64,000 nucleotides of DNA from Saccharospirillaceae bacterium (GCA_021208685.1 JAJOJJ010000018.1:1-64000), one strand, 5' to 3'; shown: positions 15,490 through 26,500, counted from the stretch's first letter. The notes: a model not told the origin generated them from the sequence alone. Numbers and translations are program-made.

Positions 15490-17885
15490 GACGATATCTC
15501 CTGTTGCTGTCCGGCGGAGGCTGCTCGCTGACGGAATTCGGTCAGCCAGGGCTGAACCTGATCAAAAGCCATTGGCCGGCAGAGATAATATCCCTGAATA
15601 TAGTGACAACCGGCGGCCTGAAGCCAGGCTTCGGATGCCTGGTTCTCCACGCCTTCGGCGGTCACACTCAGTCCAAGCTCGTGCGCCATGGTCAGCGTGG
15701 AGCGGACAATAATCTGATCTTCCTGAGTGTCTGCCAATTTCAGAATAAAGCATTTATCAATTTTTATTTCGTCGACAGGCATACGCGCAATTTTGGATAA
15801 CGCCGAATATCCGATACCGTAATCATCCATGGATATGCGAAAGCCATGGTCGCGTAACGCCTGCAATTGTTGCCGGGTTTTTTCTTCATCCTGCATCATG
15901 TCACGCTCGGTAATTTCCAGGCAGATATCTCCGGGTTGCAACTGATAGTGTTGCAATTGCTGCGTTAAAGCGGTCAGCAGATCATCACGGCTGATATCCT
16001 GAGCCGACATATTAATCGACACCTGCAGATCAATATTGTCACGCCGCCAGGCAGCAACATGTTCCAGTACCTGTGATATTACCCAGTCGGTGAGTTGCCC
16101 AATCAAGCCGGTTTGTTCGGCCAATTCAATAAAGAGATCCGGCGCAATAAAGCCATCCTGCGGATGAAACCAGCGGATCAGGGCTTCGGCTTTATCGACG
16201 CAGCCGGTCGCCAGATTTTTCTTGGGTTGATAATACATCTGCAATTGACCGTCGTTCAGAATCAGTGCCTGTTTCAGAGACTTCAGAATATGCAGCGTTT
16301 TCAGGTGCTGCTGATCCATCCCGTCTTCGTATAAAAAAAGCGATATTTTCTGGCTGCGGGCATATTCCAAAGCAATATTGGTCCGGCGGATTAATTGCGC
16401 CGCCGTATCGGCCTGCAATGGAAACAAAACCAATCCGACACGGACATCAATGCTGACGCTGATCCCCTTTACCTCTACCGGGGTATTCATGGTGTGCAGT
16501 ATTTTCCAGCCATGTGCCTCAGCCCACAGGCTGGTAACAGCATCCGGACAGGGCATAAGCAGGACGAATTCATCACCGGCGACACGGGCCAGTGCGCCCT
16601 TTTGTGCCAGCATGGCGAGCCGCTGGGCAACACGGGTTAAACAGCCATCGCCGACATCAGCTCCGAGGGAATCATTAATGTTTTTAAAACCGCGGATATT
16701 GATGTCGGCCAACATAAATGGCTCGCCGGCGGCCACCCGCCGCTCCAGCTCACTGAGCATACTGACACGGTTCAGCAACCCGGTAAGGCTGTCATGCAGC
16801 GCCTGATAACGTATTTCCTGCTCACGCTCAGCCAGATCGTTATTCATGGTATGAAATGCCGACACTAAGGTCTGAATCTCATAATTTGCGCCCTGCGGCG
16901 GATCAATGCGGTGGAATTCTCCGCGGGCAATGGCGCGGGCATCACGAACCAGACGCTTCAGCGGTACGGTCAGCCGCCGGGCCATCACAATACTCCCGGC
17001 AACCGCCAATACAATAATGACCATCGTCACTTGCAGAATACGGTTCCGTAAGCGGACATAGCCATCAAAGGTTGATTGTAAATCCGCCGATAAGACAACG
17101 CTGACGGGTACGGTATCGTGCCCGGAGATGGTCAGCCACTGGCTGGCAAAGCGCTGCATACTGCCTCCGCGCCAGTTGCTCAGGGCGCGGGCGTAGCCAG
17201 GCGCTTCAATGGCCTGCAGAATACGTTCGTCATCCGGCAGGGAGGAGGAATACACCAGATGACTCATGCCCCGCGGAGAACGCATCCCCGGCGTCTGCTG
17301 CTCAACAAAGGTAACGTCAATACCGCTGCTGCGGGCCAGTTGGCGGGCCAGCCGCTCATCCATGCGAAAGCCGACACCGGCAATCGCAATAACACGCGGA
17401 GCCTGCACCGGAATCAGCAGCAACTGGTAAATATGATTTCCCAAGACAAAAAAATCCGCACTGATCTGACCCTGCAACGCCCCGGCCAATGCCGGTGCGT
17501 AGGCAAATAATTCACCTTCGCGCACATCGCTGTCGGTGCTGGCCGTTACTCTGGCGTTAACATCCACCATAAACATCAGGTCGGAGCGGATGCGTGAGCC
17601 ATGATTTTCCAGCATGCTGGCCACCGTCTCTTTATCCTGACTTGCCAGCGCCTGCTTAAAACCAAAATCGGAGACCAGAATGGCGGCAGAGGTCATGAGC
17701 TGCTGCTGTCTCATGTCAATGGTATTTTTGAAAACCTCAACGGCCGCCGTCAGATCATTATTGACTTTATTGCGGATGGTTTCGCCAGCGCTGTAGAGCA
17801 CCAGCACCAGAATCGACAGCGCGGCCAGTGCGGTGAGCCCTGCCGCAAACAGCAGTATCTGGGTGCGGAAGGTATTCAGCCGCAC
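15486..17885 (-). CDS. Membrane cyclic-di-GMP enzyme: Cache-like sensor, HAMP, degenerate GGDEF (AGDEF), EAL
   Basis: The 799-residue protein has a first TM helix (LLFAAGLTALAALSILVLVL), a periplasmic sensor (~30-280, double-Cache type), a second TM helix (VTMVIIVLAVAGSIVMA), HAMP (~300-350) and GGDEF (~365-520). The GGDEF signature is AGDEF, with no RxxD inhibitory site in the usual place. The EAL domain (~535-785) keeps EALIRW, SINMSAQDIS, LEITERDMM, MDDYGIGYSAL, EIKIDKCFI, AEGVENQ and QGYYLCRPM, so phosphodiesterase activity is likely. The cyclase half may be weak or regulatory. The start is a GTG. It lies downstream of a cupredoxin-like gene and upstream of DUF3034, suggesting c-di-GMP turnover tied to a periplasmic redox or metal signal. 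Confidence 0.9.
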   Translation of the reverse strand: MRLNTFRTQILLFAAGLTALAALSILVLVLYSAGETIRNKVNNDLTAAVEVFKNTIDMRQQQLMTSAAILVSDFGFKQALASQDKETVASMLENHGSRIRSDLMFMVDVNARVTASTDSDVREGELFAYAPALAGALQGQISADFFVLGNHIYQLLLIPVQAPRVIAIAGVGFRMDERLARQLARSSGIDVTFVEQQTPGMRSPRGMSHLVYSSSLPDDERILQAIEAPGYARALSNWRGGSMQRFASQWLTISGHDTVPVSVVLSADLQSTFDGYVRLRNRILQVTMVIIVLAVAGSIVMARRLTVPLKRLVRDARAIARGEFHRIDPPQGANYEIQTLVSAFHTMNNDLAEREQEIRYQALHDSLTGLLNRVSMLSELERRVAAGEPFMLADINIRGFKNINDSLGADVGDGCLTRVAQRLAMLAQKGALARVAGDEFVLLMPCPDAVTSLWAEAHGWKILHTMNTPVEVKGISVSIDVRVGLVLFPLQADTAAQLIRRTNIALEYARSQKISLFLYEDGMDQQHLKTLHILKSLKQALILNDGQLQMYYQPKKNLATGCVDKAEALIRWFHPQDGFIAPDLFIELAEQTGLIGQLTDWVISQVLEHVAAWRRDNIDLQVSINMSAQDISRDDLLTALTQQLQHYQLQPGDICLEITERDMMQDEEKTRQQLQALRDHGFRISMDDYGIGYSALSKIARMPVDEIKIDKCFILKLADTQEDQIIVRSTLTMAHELGLSVTAEGVENQASEAWLQAAGCHYIQGYYLCRPMAFDQVQPWLTEFRQRAASAGQQQEISS

Positions 17886-17894
17886 AGTAATGTC

Positions 17895-18554
17895 TCAACG
17901 ACGCAGTTTATTACCAAAGCCCTGTTCCTCCTGTGGTGATACGGCTGCGTCAACCGCCAGCGTCAGTGTGATCTGAATGCGCCCGCCGGAGACGGGTAAG
18001 GCGTTTAAATCCTGCAGCGTCAGTGTCAGGCGTTCAGACTCACTCAGCGATAACCGTGGATGCCACAGCGTGACGGTGGAGGATGGTGGCAACGTTGGCA
18101 GCACCATTCGGCCTTGCTGGTCACTGATAAAGGTATAGGCGCTGTCAGCAACATAGATATAGCCGATCATCTGATCATGAATATTACAGCCCAGCACCAC
18201 GACCCCGGGCTGATCAAATAAGACCGGATCTTTTGGTGTGTCGGCATACAGACGGATTTCAAAGGGCTTAGGGCTGGAAAAGGAATAAACGTGATGGCGG
18301 ATATTGTCACTGTTGGGAAAACTGACGCTCTGACCCTTATGAACAACCAATACCGACGGACGGAACTGTTTATTCACCTGATCCATGACGGCCAGCGGCA
18401 GTGCTGTCTGCGTCAGTGAATCACCACCGGCACTGAGCACCACATCCGCCAGCGGCTTCCCCTGCTGATCATAAAACGCCAGCGACAGTCCGGTCTCTGA
18501 ATGGGCAGGAATGCCGATGATAAGCGCCGTCAGTATCCGCAAGATAAGCGCCAT
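17895..18554 (-). CDS. Cupredoxin-like periplasmic protein (annotated in relatives as methylamine utilization protein)
   Basis: After a signal peptide (ILRILTALIIGIPAHSETGL) comes a cupredoxin-like fold: VLVVHKGQSVSFPNSDNIRH, HVYSFSSPKPFEI, and VVVLGCNIHDQMIGYIYV. The Asn-Ile-Arg-His-His-Val-Tyr and Cys-Asn-Ile-His-Asp-Gln-Met positions supply His, Cys, His and Met, the ligand set of a type-1 copper site. A carboxypeptidase-regulatory-like segment follows. The ATG at 18554 is chosen because it gives a clean signal peptide; an in-frame TTG at 18623 is possible. There is no methylamine dehydrogenase gene nearby, so the name used in relatives is not supported. It is the first gene of the EAL/DUF3034/globin operon. 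Confidence 0.78.
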   Translation of the reverse strand: MALILRILTALIIGIPAHSETGLSLAFYDQQGKPLADVVLSAGGDSLTQTALPLAVMDQVNKQFRPSVLVVHKGQSVSFPNSDNIRHHVYSFSSPKPFEIRLYADTPKDPVLFDQPGVVVLGCNIHDQMIGYIYVADSAYTFISDQQGRMVLPTLPPSSTVTLWHPRLSLSESERLTLTLQDLNALPVSGGRIQITLTLAVDAAVSPQEEQGFGNKLRR

Positions 18555-18734
18555 GCAACGGCAGGGAACAGCCTTCCCACGTTTGCATACCCGCCTGAAA
18601 AAAAGACGCACCGGACACCTCAATCATTCATAACCTTGGCTTAAAAGTAGCTGCAAAACAGCGTCAGCGCAAAGCCGGGAAAGGGCGTAACGGGCATCCG
18701 CCCCACCCTTGTTCTATCGGCTCAAAAAGAAAAC

Positions 18735-18750
18735 CGGCGACTCAGCGCCG
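18735..18750 (-). terminator. Short hairpin terminator of the exonuclease gene
   Basis: The CGGCG/CGCCG stem overlaps the stop codon of the exonuclease gene and is followed on the minus strand by GTTTTCTTTTTG. The stem is short, so strength is uncertain. Confidence 0.5.
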
Positions 18751-19359
18751 CTGATTAAAATGCGTCAGTTTGATGTACATCAGTGCCGTGGAAATCACAT
18801 CTCCCATGGCGGTATGGCGTTCAATAACCGGCACGTTCAGATCTTTCGCCAGCCCTTCAAAGGTCAGATCCAGCTGCAGCTCCGGGATGTATTTACGCTT
18901 CTGGCGCACATAAATTTCTGAGACCTCAATAAACCGGTTAGGCAGCTGGAAGTTATGCAGTTGTTTGATATAGCGGTTAAGAATGGCACGGTCATATTCA
19001 ATATAAAAACCGCAGATCGGCCGGTTTCCGACAAAATCCAGAACCTTCTCAACCGCTTCTGAAACGGCAACGCCCTTACGCCGGTCTTCACGGCGCAGAT
19101 AGTGAACACGTACCGCATCAGGATCGGTCACTGCATTGGAATTGATGGTCAGATCAAGCGCCTCCGACAGGCGGATTTCACCGCCTTTTACCCGCACAGC
19201 GGCCACGCTTAACAGTTCGCCTTTTTTCTTATCAAAACAGCTGGTTTCGCAATCCAGAACCACAACTTCATCACCCTTGTAGGGCTCTGCCAGATGCTCC
19301 CAACGACCTTCCGGCGGCATATAACCCGGCAGCTTTTTCAGCAACCAGAAAGGTGCCAT
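18742..19359 (-). CDS. DnaQ-like 3'-5' exonuclease (DEDDh family)
   Basis: The 205-residue protein keeps the exonuclease motifs: Exo I VVLDCETSCFD (Asp/Glu pair), a downstream FYIEYDRAILNRY (Exo II Asp) and Exo III VIERHTAMGDV (His and Asp). The family removes nucleotides from 3' ends. Homologues in this setting are annotated as DNA polymerase III epsilon-like, but this is not the replicative dnaQ. Its ATG overlaps the stop of the DUF294 gene (TGATG), so the two are co-translated. This DUF294-exonuclease pair is a frequent neighbour of acetate symporter genes; why is not known. Confidence 0.88.
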   Translation of the reverse strand: MAPFWLLKKLPGYMPPEGRWEHLAEPYKGDEVVVLDCETSCFDKKKGELLSVAAVRVKGGEIRLSEALDLTINSNAVTDPDAVRVHYLRREDRRKGVAVSEAVEKVLDFVGNRPICGFYIEYDRAILNRYIKQLHNFQLPNRFIEVSEIYVRQKRKYIPELQLDLTFEGLAKDLNVPVIERHTAMGDVISTALMYIKLTHFNQRR

Positions 19360-21158
19360 CAGAAACTCTCCAGATGATAGTGATTCACCAATAATTGCTT
19401 GAATTTCTTAACCCGGTGCAAGGCGTGGCGCAGCAGGCTGCGATCCACACTGCGCAGACTGTCGAGTTTTAATTGCTGGTTAAGACCGGGATTATCCGAT
19501 TCCTGCTCAAGCTGCTGACGTAATCGGGTGCGCAAAAAGAATAATAACGCGTCTTTCAGTCCCTGCGTGGTTTCATCATCCAGAACATTCAGCTCATGCA
19601 GTTTATCCAGACGATCCAGGGTATTACAGGCGCTGATAGCATACTCAAATGCCAGTGCCCGAACACCATGAACCAGAGGAAATATGCCACCCTTTTTAAT
19701 ATCAATGGTGCCATGATCTTCACGGATTTTTCCCAGAAACGTCAGCGGCGTTTCAAATTGCAGCGCCGGTTTGGCAAACCAGGCCGATATCATACTGGAA
19801 CGCAGTGATTCGCTCTGCCAGCTGGCTTTTACCGGAACAAATAACCCGCGGTTTCCACACACCGGCTCAGCGTCCATAAAAATCGCCATATTCATCATCG
19901 GCTCCGGGCGGCCGGAACGCATCCAGCGCTGTACTTTACCAACCCAGCCGTCGACGGTATTAATCCAGCTGTCGTTAATAAACATGACACCGCCCGGACA
20001 CGGCGGATAACCAAAATCGAGTAACGCCTGGTGTAAATTCTGCAATAAAGGCAGTACCGCTTCACGGTCATGCTCATTCTGCAGGATGATGGCGTTATCC
20101 TGATCTGTTTTCAGAATCTGCTCACCCCGCCCTTCACTGCCCAGCACCAGAATACAGACGCTGTTCTGTAAACGTTTAGGGAAAATAAGCTCGAAGGCAC
20201 GCTCCATCAGGCGGCGGTTTAACGTGGTAATCAATTCCATAATGGCGACTACCTTCACCCCCTGGCCGCTGAGACTATCAATCAGTATTTCCAGCCGTCG
20301 TGCTGCCACCACCAGTTCTTTGAGTGTTTTTGCCTGCTCAATACGCATGGCTATGACATGCGAGTGGGTAGAAAATACGCTGAGCATGTCCATCAGTTCG
20401 AGCATACCGACGATGTCACCATCACGCGTGACAATAACCCGCTCAATATGATGCTGGGTCATTTTCAGCAAAGCACTGAACAGAAAGTCGCCATATTTGA
20501 CTTCCACCAGTTCAAATTGCGCAATGTCAGCCACTTTACTTTGCTTGGTTTTATCCCCCAGCAACGTGGCACGCAGTAAATCGGTGCCGGTCACAATACC
20601 CACCTGCCGCGCTGTCCGTACCAGCACAGCATCGTATTTCTGTTCTTCCATAATGGTCGCCACCCGCGCCAGGCTGGTCTGTCCGGTGACATAAACCGGC
20701 GGGCGGATGCTGTCTTCATCAATACGCGCAAGAATAAATTCCGATACATCATTACTGCGCTGATTGACTAATTCTTCCTGAGTCCCAAGATCGGTTTTGA
20801 AATAGATGGAAAAATCGCTGGATTCATCCAACAGCTGAATAAAATCTTTTGCCCGCAGCAGATAACACAGGGTTTCTTCTATCGCGGTATAGCGGTGTTT
20901 GCAGGATGACTCCAGCACGGCCCGAACGTCAAAAATATCTTCCTTTCCATATTGAGAAAACACCTGCTGGCCGTTTTTTCCGGTTTCCTCAACCACGCCT
21001 TTATAGACAATAAAAACCCCGGGGGAGACATCACCTTCGTCCAGAATCACAGCGCCCGCCGCAAAGAAAACCAGATCCAGACGTCTGGTCAGCCATTCCA
21101 GTTGTTGTTCGGACAAAAAACTGAACGGCGGCTGGTTAAGGTTTATCTGAATCGTCAT
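19359..21158 (-). CDS. DUF294 nucleotidyltransferase-like protein with cyclic-nucleotide-binding and CBS domains
   Basis: About 599 residues. An N-terminal cNMP-binding-like domain (~15-120; GAVILDEGDVSPGVFIVYKG) precedes a CBS pair (~150-270; EEQKYDAVLVRTARQVGIVT, IERVIVTRDGDIVGMLELMD). Then comes the DUF294 nucleotidyltransferase-like domain with LGSEGRGEQILKTDQDNAII and a C-terminal DUF294_C helical region. GSEGR...DQDNA is the metal-binding nucleotidyltransferase core. The related GlnD-type architecture suggests protein modification or nucleotide sensing, but no target is known. The start at 21158 is chosen because AGGAG lies eight bases upstream. It is translationally coupled to the exonuclease. 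Confidence 0.88.
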   Translation of the reverse strand: MTIQINLNQPPFSFLSEQQLEWLTRRLDLVFFAAGAVILDEGDVSPGVFIVYKGVVEETGKNGQQVFSQYGKEDIFDVRAVLESSCKHRYTAIEETLCYLLRAKDFIQLLDESSDFSIYFKTDLGTQEELVNQRSNDVSEFILARIDEDSIRPPVYVTGQTSLARVATIMEEQKYDAVLVRTARQVGIVTGTDLLRATLLGDKTKQSKVADIAQFELVEVKYGDFLFSALLKMTQHHIERVIVTRDGDIVGMLELMDMLSVFSTHSHVIAMRIEQAKTLKELVVAARRLEILIDSLSGQGVKVVAIMELITTLNRRLMERAFELIFPKRLQNSVCILVLGSEGRGEQILKTDQDNAIILQNEHDREAVLPLLQNLHQALLDFGYPPCPGGVMFINDSWINTVDGWVGKVQRWMRSGRPEPMMNMAIFMDAEPVCGNRGLFVPVKASWQSESLRSSMISAWFAKPALQFETPLTFLGKIREDHGTIDIKKGGIFPLVHGVRALAFEYAISACNTLDRLDKLHELNVLDDETTQGLKDALLFFLRTRLRQQLEQESDNPGLNQQLKLDSLRSVDRSLLRHALHRVKKFKQLLVNHYHLESF

Positions 21159-21217
21159 AACCTGTCTCCTTACGGTGGCAGCAGTGCCATTTGCCATTCA
21201 GTATAAAATAAAAAAGA

Positions 21218-21235
21218 CACCGTCATATGACGGTG
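21218..21235 (-). terminator. Rho-independent terminator of the yjcH-actP operon
   Basis: CACCGTCATATGACGGTG is a perfect 18-base palindrome followed on the minus strand by TCTTTTTTATTTT. It separates actP from the downstream DUF294 gene. Confidence 0.85.
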
Positions 21236-21322
21236 CCAAGGGGAGCCCCAGCTCGAGGCAACCGTACAGACCAGACAGCTGGTCAATATATTCAGAGTCT
21301 GCGCATTTACGTGTACTCAGAC

Positions 21323-22993
21323 TCAGTGATCCGACGCCTGTGCCGCCCCCAACCCGGTATGCGAACGCACAAACTGCTGATCAAATTTTTCCCGCTCAGC
21401 GGCTCCGGCCTCTGATTTATCGGTTACCGAGAAATACCATATTCCGATAAAAGCCACGATAACAGAAAACAACGCCGGATATTGATATGGGAATATCGCC
21501 CGCTCATTACCCAGAATCTGCACCCAGACAATTGGCCCGAGAATGACCAGCGAAACCGCTGTCATTAATCCCAACCACCCGCCAATCATAGCGCCCCGGG
21601 TGGTCAGACGCTGCCAGTACATTGACAGCAATAACACCGGAAAATTTGCACTGGCCGCGATGGCAAAGGCCAGGCCGACCATAAAGGCGATATTCTGTTG
21701 CTCAAATAAAACCCCCAGAGCAATCGCAACCATACCCAGAATGACGGTGGTGATTTTTGATACCCGTACTTCTTCTTCATCGCTTGCACCGGGGCGGAAT
21801 ACATTGGCATACAGGTCATGCGATACCGCCGATGCGCCTGCCAGAGCCAATCCGGACACGACGGCCAGAATGGTGGCAAAGGCTACCGCCGATATAAAAC
21901 CAAGCAATAAATCTCCGCCGACGGCCTTCGATAAATGAATGGCAGCCATGTTATTACCACCGATTAAAGCCCCGGCTTCATCAAGGAACTGGCTGCTGGT
22001 TGAGACCAGAACAATGGCACCGAAGCCAATAATAAACGTCAGGATGTAGAAGTAGCCGATCAATCCGGTGGCATAAAATACCGATGTTCGTGCTTCCCGC
22101 GCATCGGCAACGGTAAAGAAGCGCATCAGAATATGCGGTAATCCGGCGGTACCGAATATCAGGGCAACGCCCAGACTGATGGCCGACACCGGATCGGACA
22201 CCAGACCGCCGGGGGCCATAATATCAATGCCTTTATCGTGTACCTGGGTTGCCTTCAGGAACAGATCACCCATATCAAAACCCACATGAATCAGTACCAT
22301 CAAGGCCATAAAGCTGGCACCGGACAGCAACAGGATGGCTTTGATTATTTGCACCCAGGTCGTAGCGAGCATGCCGCCAATGGTGACGTAGAGAACCATT
22401 AAAAACCCGACCAAAACCACCGCATAATGATAGGGAAGCCCGAACAGCAACTGAATCAGTTTGCCTGAACCGACCATCTGAGCAACAAGATAAAGCGCAA
22501 CAACGCACAATGAACCGACGGCGGAAAGAGTACGGATTTGTCTCTGGCCAAGCCTGAATGACGCGACATCTGCAAATGTAAACCGTCCAAGATTCCGCAG
22601 TCGCTCGGCAATCATAAACAGAATCAGCGGCCAGCCGACCAGAAATCCAATGGAATAAATCAGACCATCAAAACCGGATAAATACACCAATCCGGAAATC
22701 CCCAGAAACGATGCAGCGGACATATAGTCACCGGCAATGGCCAGCCCATTCTGAAAACCGGTAATACCTCCACCGGCGGCATAATAGTCGGCGGCGGAAC
22801 GGGTACGGCGACCGGACCACAGGGTAATACCCAGCGTCAGTACAACAAAAATAACAAACATCGTGATGGCCGAACCGTTATCAGCCTGCTGTGTTGCCTG
22901 CTCCGCAGTCAGATCACCAGCCATTGACACACTGCTTATCAGCAGCAAAGGCAGCAGGATGCGGCGTTTTAATGGTTCAGACATATCCCGCAT
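21323..22993 (-). CDS. actP: Cation/acetate symporter ActP
   Basis: An SSS-family transporter of about 556 residues with a short N-terminal leader ([17 protein letters not shown]), as ActP proteins have, and about 13 hydrophobic segments. Motifs include [56 protein letters not shown] and [12 protein letters not shown]. It imports acetate and similar acids with Na+ or H+. The ATG at 22993 is two bases after the yjcH stop; a second ATG at 22984 is also possible. A palindrome shared with acs and crbS lies upstream of this operon at 23406-23417. Confidence 0.92.
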   Translation of the reverse strand: MRDMSEPLKRRILLPLLLISSVSMAGDLTAEQATQQADNGSAITMFVIFVVLTLGITLWSGRRTRSAADYYAAGGGITGFQNGLAIAGDYMSAASFLGISGLVYLSGFDGLIYSIGFLVGWPLILFMIAERLRNLGRFTFADVASFRLGQRQIRTLSAVGSLCVVALYLVAQMVGSGKLIQLLFGLPYHYAVVLVGFLMVLYVTIGGMLATTWVQIIKAILLLSGASFMALMVLIHVGFDMGDLFLKATQVHDKGIDIMAPGGLVSDPVSAISLGVALIFGTAGLPHILMRFFTVADAREARTSVFYATGLIGYFYILTFIIGFGAIVLVSTSSQFLDEAGALIGGNNMAAIHLSKAVGGDLLLGFISAVAFATILAVVSGLALAGASAVSHDLYANVFRPGASDEEEVRVSKITTVILGMVAIALGVLFEQQNIAFMVGLAFAIAASANFPVLLLSMYWQRLTTRGAMIGGWLGLMTAVSLVILGPIVWVQILGNERAIFPYQYPALFSVIVAFIGIWYFSVTDKSEAGAAEREKFDQQFVRSHTGLGAAQASDH

Positions 22994-22995
22994 TC

Positions 22996-23310
22996 CTAAC
23001 CTTTCAGGCACTCGCTGATGATGCGCTGATTTTCTTCATCAAATTCGGTATTGGCGCGCTTGACGTAAATTCCGGTCAGCAGGAATGAAGTAATAATGAT
23101 CAATACGCCTATTGGTATCCCCCAGGTCGTGACACTGCCCTGAGCAACCGGTTGCGCCAGTACACCCGGAGCAAATGCCACCAGCAGAATAAACCCGAAG
23201 TACATGACCAGAACGATGGCAGAGAGATTCAGGGCAAAGGATTTCCTTTTTGCCACCAAGCGGTGAAAATCCGGATGGTCTTTGATTTTTTGATAGATAT
23301 CAGAGTGCAT
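22996..23310 (-). CDS. yjcH: DUF485 inner-membrane protein (YjcH-like)
   Basis: A 104-residue protein with two TM helices ([20 protein letters not shown] and [19 protein letters not shown]) and the DUF485 opening [15 protein letters not shown]. It is always found directly before actP and is so here, with two bases between. A GGGAG site precedes the start. Its precise role with ActP is unknown. Confidence 0.92.
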   Translation of the reverse strand: MHSDIYQKIKDHPDFHRLVAKRKSFALNLSAIVLVMYFGFILLVAFAPGVLAQPVAQGSVTTWGIPIGVLIIITSFLLTGIYVKRANTEFDEENQRIISECLKG

Positions 23311-23405
23311 TCCGGACTCCCGACATTGAAATATTCAAGGCGCCGCTGAATTATTCAGAGATGCCTTAAAGGTATTCTACCCAACCGGGAAGCACTCCCC
23401 AGCCC

Positions 23406-23417
23406 GACCATAGTCTC
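23406..23417. promoter_or_regulatory. CrbR-like palindrome, yjcH-actP side
   Basis: GACCATAGTCTC; the reverse strand reads GAGACTATGGTC, an imperfect copy of TAGACC-N2-GGTCTA. It is about 96 bases upstream of the yjcH start and 43 bases from the second copy facing crbS. Confidence 0.4.
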
Positions 23418-23448
23418 AGGAGAACCGGCCCTTCGCCTTCCCCCCTGT

Positions 23449-23462
23449 GAGACCTTGGTCTA
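23449..23462. promoter_or_regulatory. CrbR-like palindrome upstream of crbS
   Basis: GAGACCTTGGTCTA matches the derived 14-base palindrome at 13 of 14 positions. It lies 84 bases before the crbS start. Its presence would imply autoregulation of the sensor gene (inference). Confidence 0.5.
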
Positions 23463-23545
23463 AGATCAGACCGGTGTCGCAGAGTGAACGCGGGGGCTCG
23501 TGTTAAGCTCCGGTTGAAGGCAAAAAAAATACAATAAGGAAAGCT

Positions 23546-26500
23546 ATGATTCCGGCCTGGCAACTTATTTCAATTTCGGTGTTGTACATCGGCACACTGT
23601 TCGGGATTGCCTGGTACGGTGATCGCCGGGCTCACACCGGCAAGCCCGTTCATAACACCGGGCTGATTTACAGCCTGTCACTGGCCGTTTATTGCACCTC
23701 CTGGACGTTTTATGGTGCCGTAGGCATGGCGGCAACCAGTGGCTGGATGTTTCTGAGTATTTATATCGGCCCGATACTTTTTCTGCTGTTTTTCTGGCGC
23801 ATGCTGGGAAAAATCATCCGCATTGCCAAAGAAAAACGCCTGACCTCGATTGCTGACTTTATTGCTACCCGTTATGGCCGTGATCACACGCTGGCCATTC
23901 TGGTGACCATTGTGGCTGTACTGGGGGTTGTGCCTTATATCGCCCTGCAACTGAAAGCCATTGCCACAACCTTCGAGCTGGTGACTCAGCCATTGGGCAC
24001 GCTCAGCGACGGACCGGTATCATTCTGGCAGGACACGGCCTTTCATATCAGCTGGGCAATGGCGCTGTTTGTGATTGTCTTCGGTACCCGCGATATTGAT
24101 GCCAGTGAGCAACATCCGGGCATGATTCTGGCTGTGGCGTTTGAGTCACTGGTGAAGCTTCTGGCCATTCTCGCGGTGGGCACCTGGGTAATGACCAGCC
24201 TGTTCGATTCGCCCCTCGATTTGCTGAGCCTGTCGAAAACGGTGATGCCCGATCATGCACTGTTCAGCAGTGATGTGATCTCACTTGCTTTTATTCTGCA
24301 GAGCCTGCTGGCCGGTTTTGCCATTCTCTGCCTGCCACGCCAATTTCAGGTGGGCGTCATCGAGAACGAATCGGTACGCCATATTCATACCGCTCGCTGG
24401 ATGTTTCCGCTCTATCTGGTGCTGATGCTGCTGTTTGTGGTGCCGATTGCCTTAACCGGCCATTTATTTATGCGTGATCTGGGCTTTACTCCGGACACCT
24501 ATGTTCTCAGCCTGCCGGTCTCTCTGGGTCAGGATGCCCTCGCCATCATTGCCTTTATTGGCGGTGGCAGCGCAGCAACCGGCATGATTATTGTGGCGAC
24601 CATTGCCATCAGCACCATGGTGTCCAACGAGCTGGTATTACCGGCTTTTTTCCGCAATACCCAGCAACAAAGTGACATTCAGCAGTCGTCCAGCGTACGC
24701 ACTCTGGTGCTTACCGTACGCCGCATGGTGATTGTGGTGATGATTCTGGGTTCTTACCTGTTTTACCGCATGGTCGGGGAGTTTGAATCACTGGCCGCCA
24801 TTGGCCTGCTGTCGTTTGCGGCTGTTGCGCAGTTTGCGCCGGCGCTGATCGGCGGCCTGATCTGGCAGGGGGGCAACCGTCAGGGAGCGATTGCCGGTCT
24901 GGTCAGCGGCACCTTTATCTGGATTTATACCCTGCTCTGGCCGCTGCTGGCCAAAGGGGCAGAGCAAAGCATCTCAACGCCTTACCAGATGTTGGGGCTG
25001 AATCTGGATGACTTCAGCTTTGGCGTAATCCTCAGCCTGTCGGTTAATATCTCGCTGTATATTTTCTTTTCGGTGGTCACCAACGCATCCGTGCGTGAAC
25101 GGATGCTGGCTTCCGACTTCACCAGTGCCAAAGCCCTGAACCCCGGCAATCAGGTGGCGCCATCCTTTACCTGCAAAGTGGATGATGTGCGCGTCGTGCT
25201 GGAACGCATTCTGGGTTACAAAAAAACCGAATCTTTTTTTGCCGATTATCAATCGCTGCATGGCATTCAATACGACCATGCCATGGCATCCAGCGAACTG
25301 CTGCACGATGCCGAAAAACTGCTCGCTTCCGTTGTTGGCTCTTCGTCGGCGCGGGTGATTTTCTCCACCCTGCTCGGTGGCGAACAGATTCAGATCCGTG
25401 ATCTGGCCTTCCTCGCCAGCGAAGCCAGCCAGGCCTTTGCCATGAGCCGCGAACAATTGCAGGCCGCGGTAGAAAATCTGCATCAGGGCGTCAGTGTGGT
25501 CGACCGCAATCTCAATCTGGTTGCCTGGAACCGGCGCTATCTGGAACTGTTCAACTACCCGCCCGGCTTTATTCAGGTGGGTAAGCCCATTGCCGAGATC
25601 ATTGCGTTTAATGCCGAACGCGGATTCTGCGGCCCCGGCAGCACAGAACAGCAGGTGGAGCGGCGCATGCGGTTTTTAAGTGCCGGTTCAGCCCACCAGT
25701 TTGAACGCCTGCTGCCCAATGGTGTGGTGATCTCCATGCAGGGTCATCCGATGCCGGATGGTGGTTTCGTCACCAGCTTCACCGATATTACGGTTCACCG
25801 CAAAGCCGAACAGGCGCTGAAAGAAGCCAATATCACCCTTGAGCGCCGGGTGGAAAAAAGCACTCAGCAACTGGACGACCTGACCTCTCAGTTAATTGAA
25901 GCCAACACCAGCAAGACACGCTTTCTGGCCGCAGCCGGACATGACCTGATGCAACCGCTGAATGCGGCCAAACTGTTTGCATCCACGCTGGCGCAACATG
26001 ATCTGTCGGCCGATCAGCGTCATTTGCTGACGCATCTGGAAGGCTCACTGCAATCCGCTGAAGATGTGCTTTCCGTGCTGGTGGAAATATCCAAACTGGA
26101 TGCCGGTGTCATAGAGCCCAGCCTGCACCCGATTCAGCTGAGTGCCGTCCTGAAACCGTTGCGTGATGAGTTCACCGCGCTCGCGGCGGAAAAAGGCCTG
26201 GTGCTGCGTTTCCGTCCCTGCCAATACTGGGTGTTGAGCGACGCGCACTGGCTGCGTCGTATTGTGCAGAATCTGCTCAGCAATGCCGTTCGCTATACCC
26301 ACCATGGCGGCATTCTGCTCGGCTGCCGCAAACGTGGTGAACAGTTGGTGATCGAAGTCTGGGATACCGGCCCCGGCATTCCGCGCTCCAAGCTCGGTGA
26401 AATTTTTGGTGAATTCAAGCGCCTGAATCAGGGTAAGCAGGACAGCAAAGGTCTGGGGCTTGGGCTGGCGATTGTGGATCGCATGGCGAAACGCATGGGC

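Noticed and set aside
17895-18554. Methylamine utilization gene
   Set aside because: Only a cupredoxin-like domain is present; no mau genes are nearby, so the inherited name has no support.
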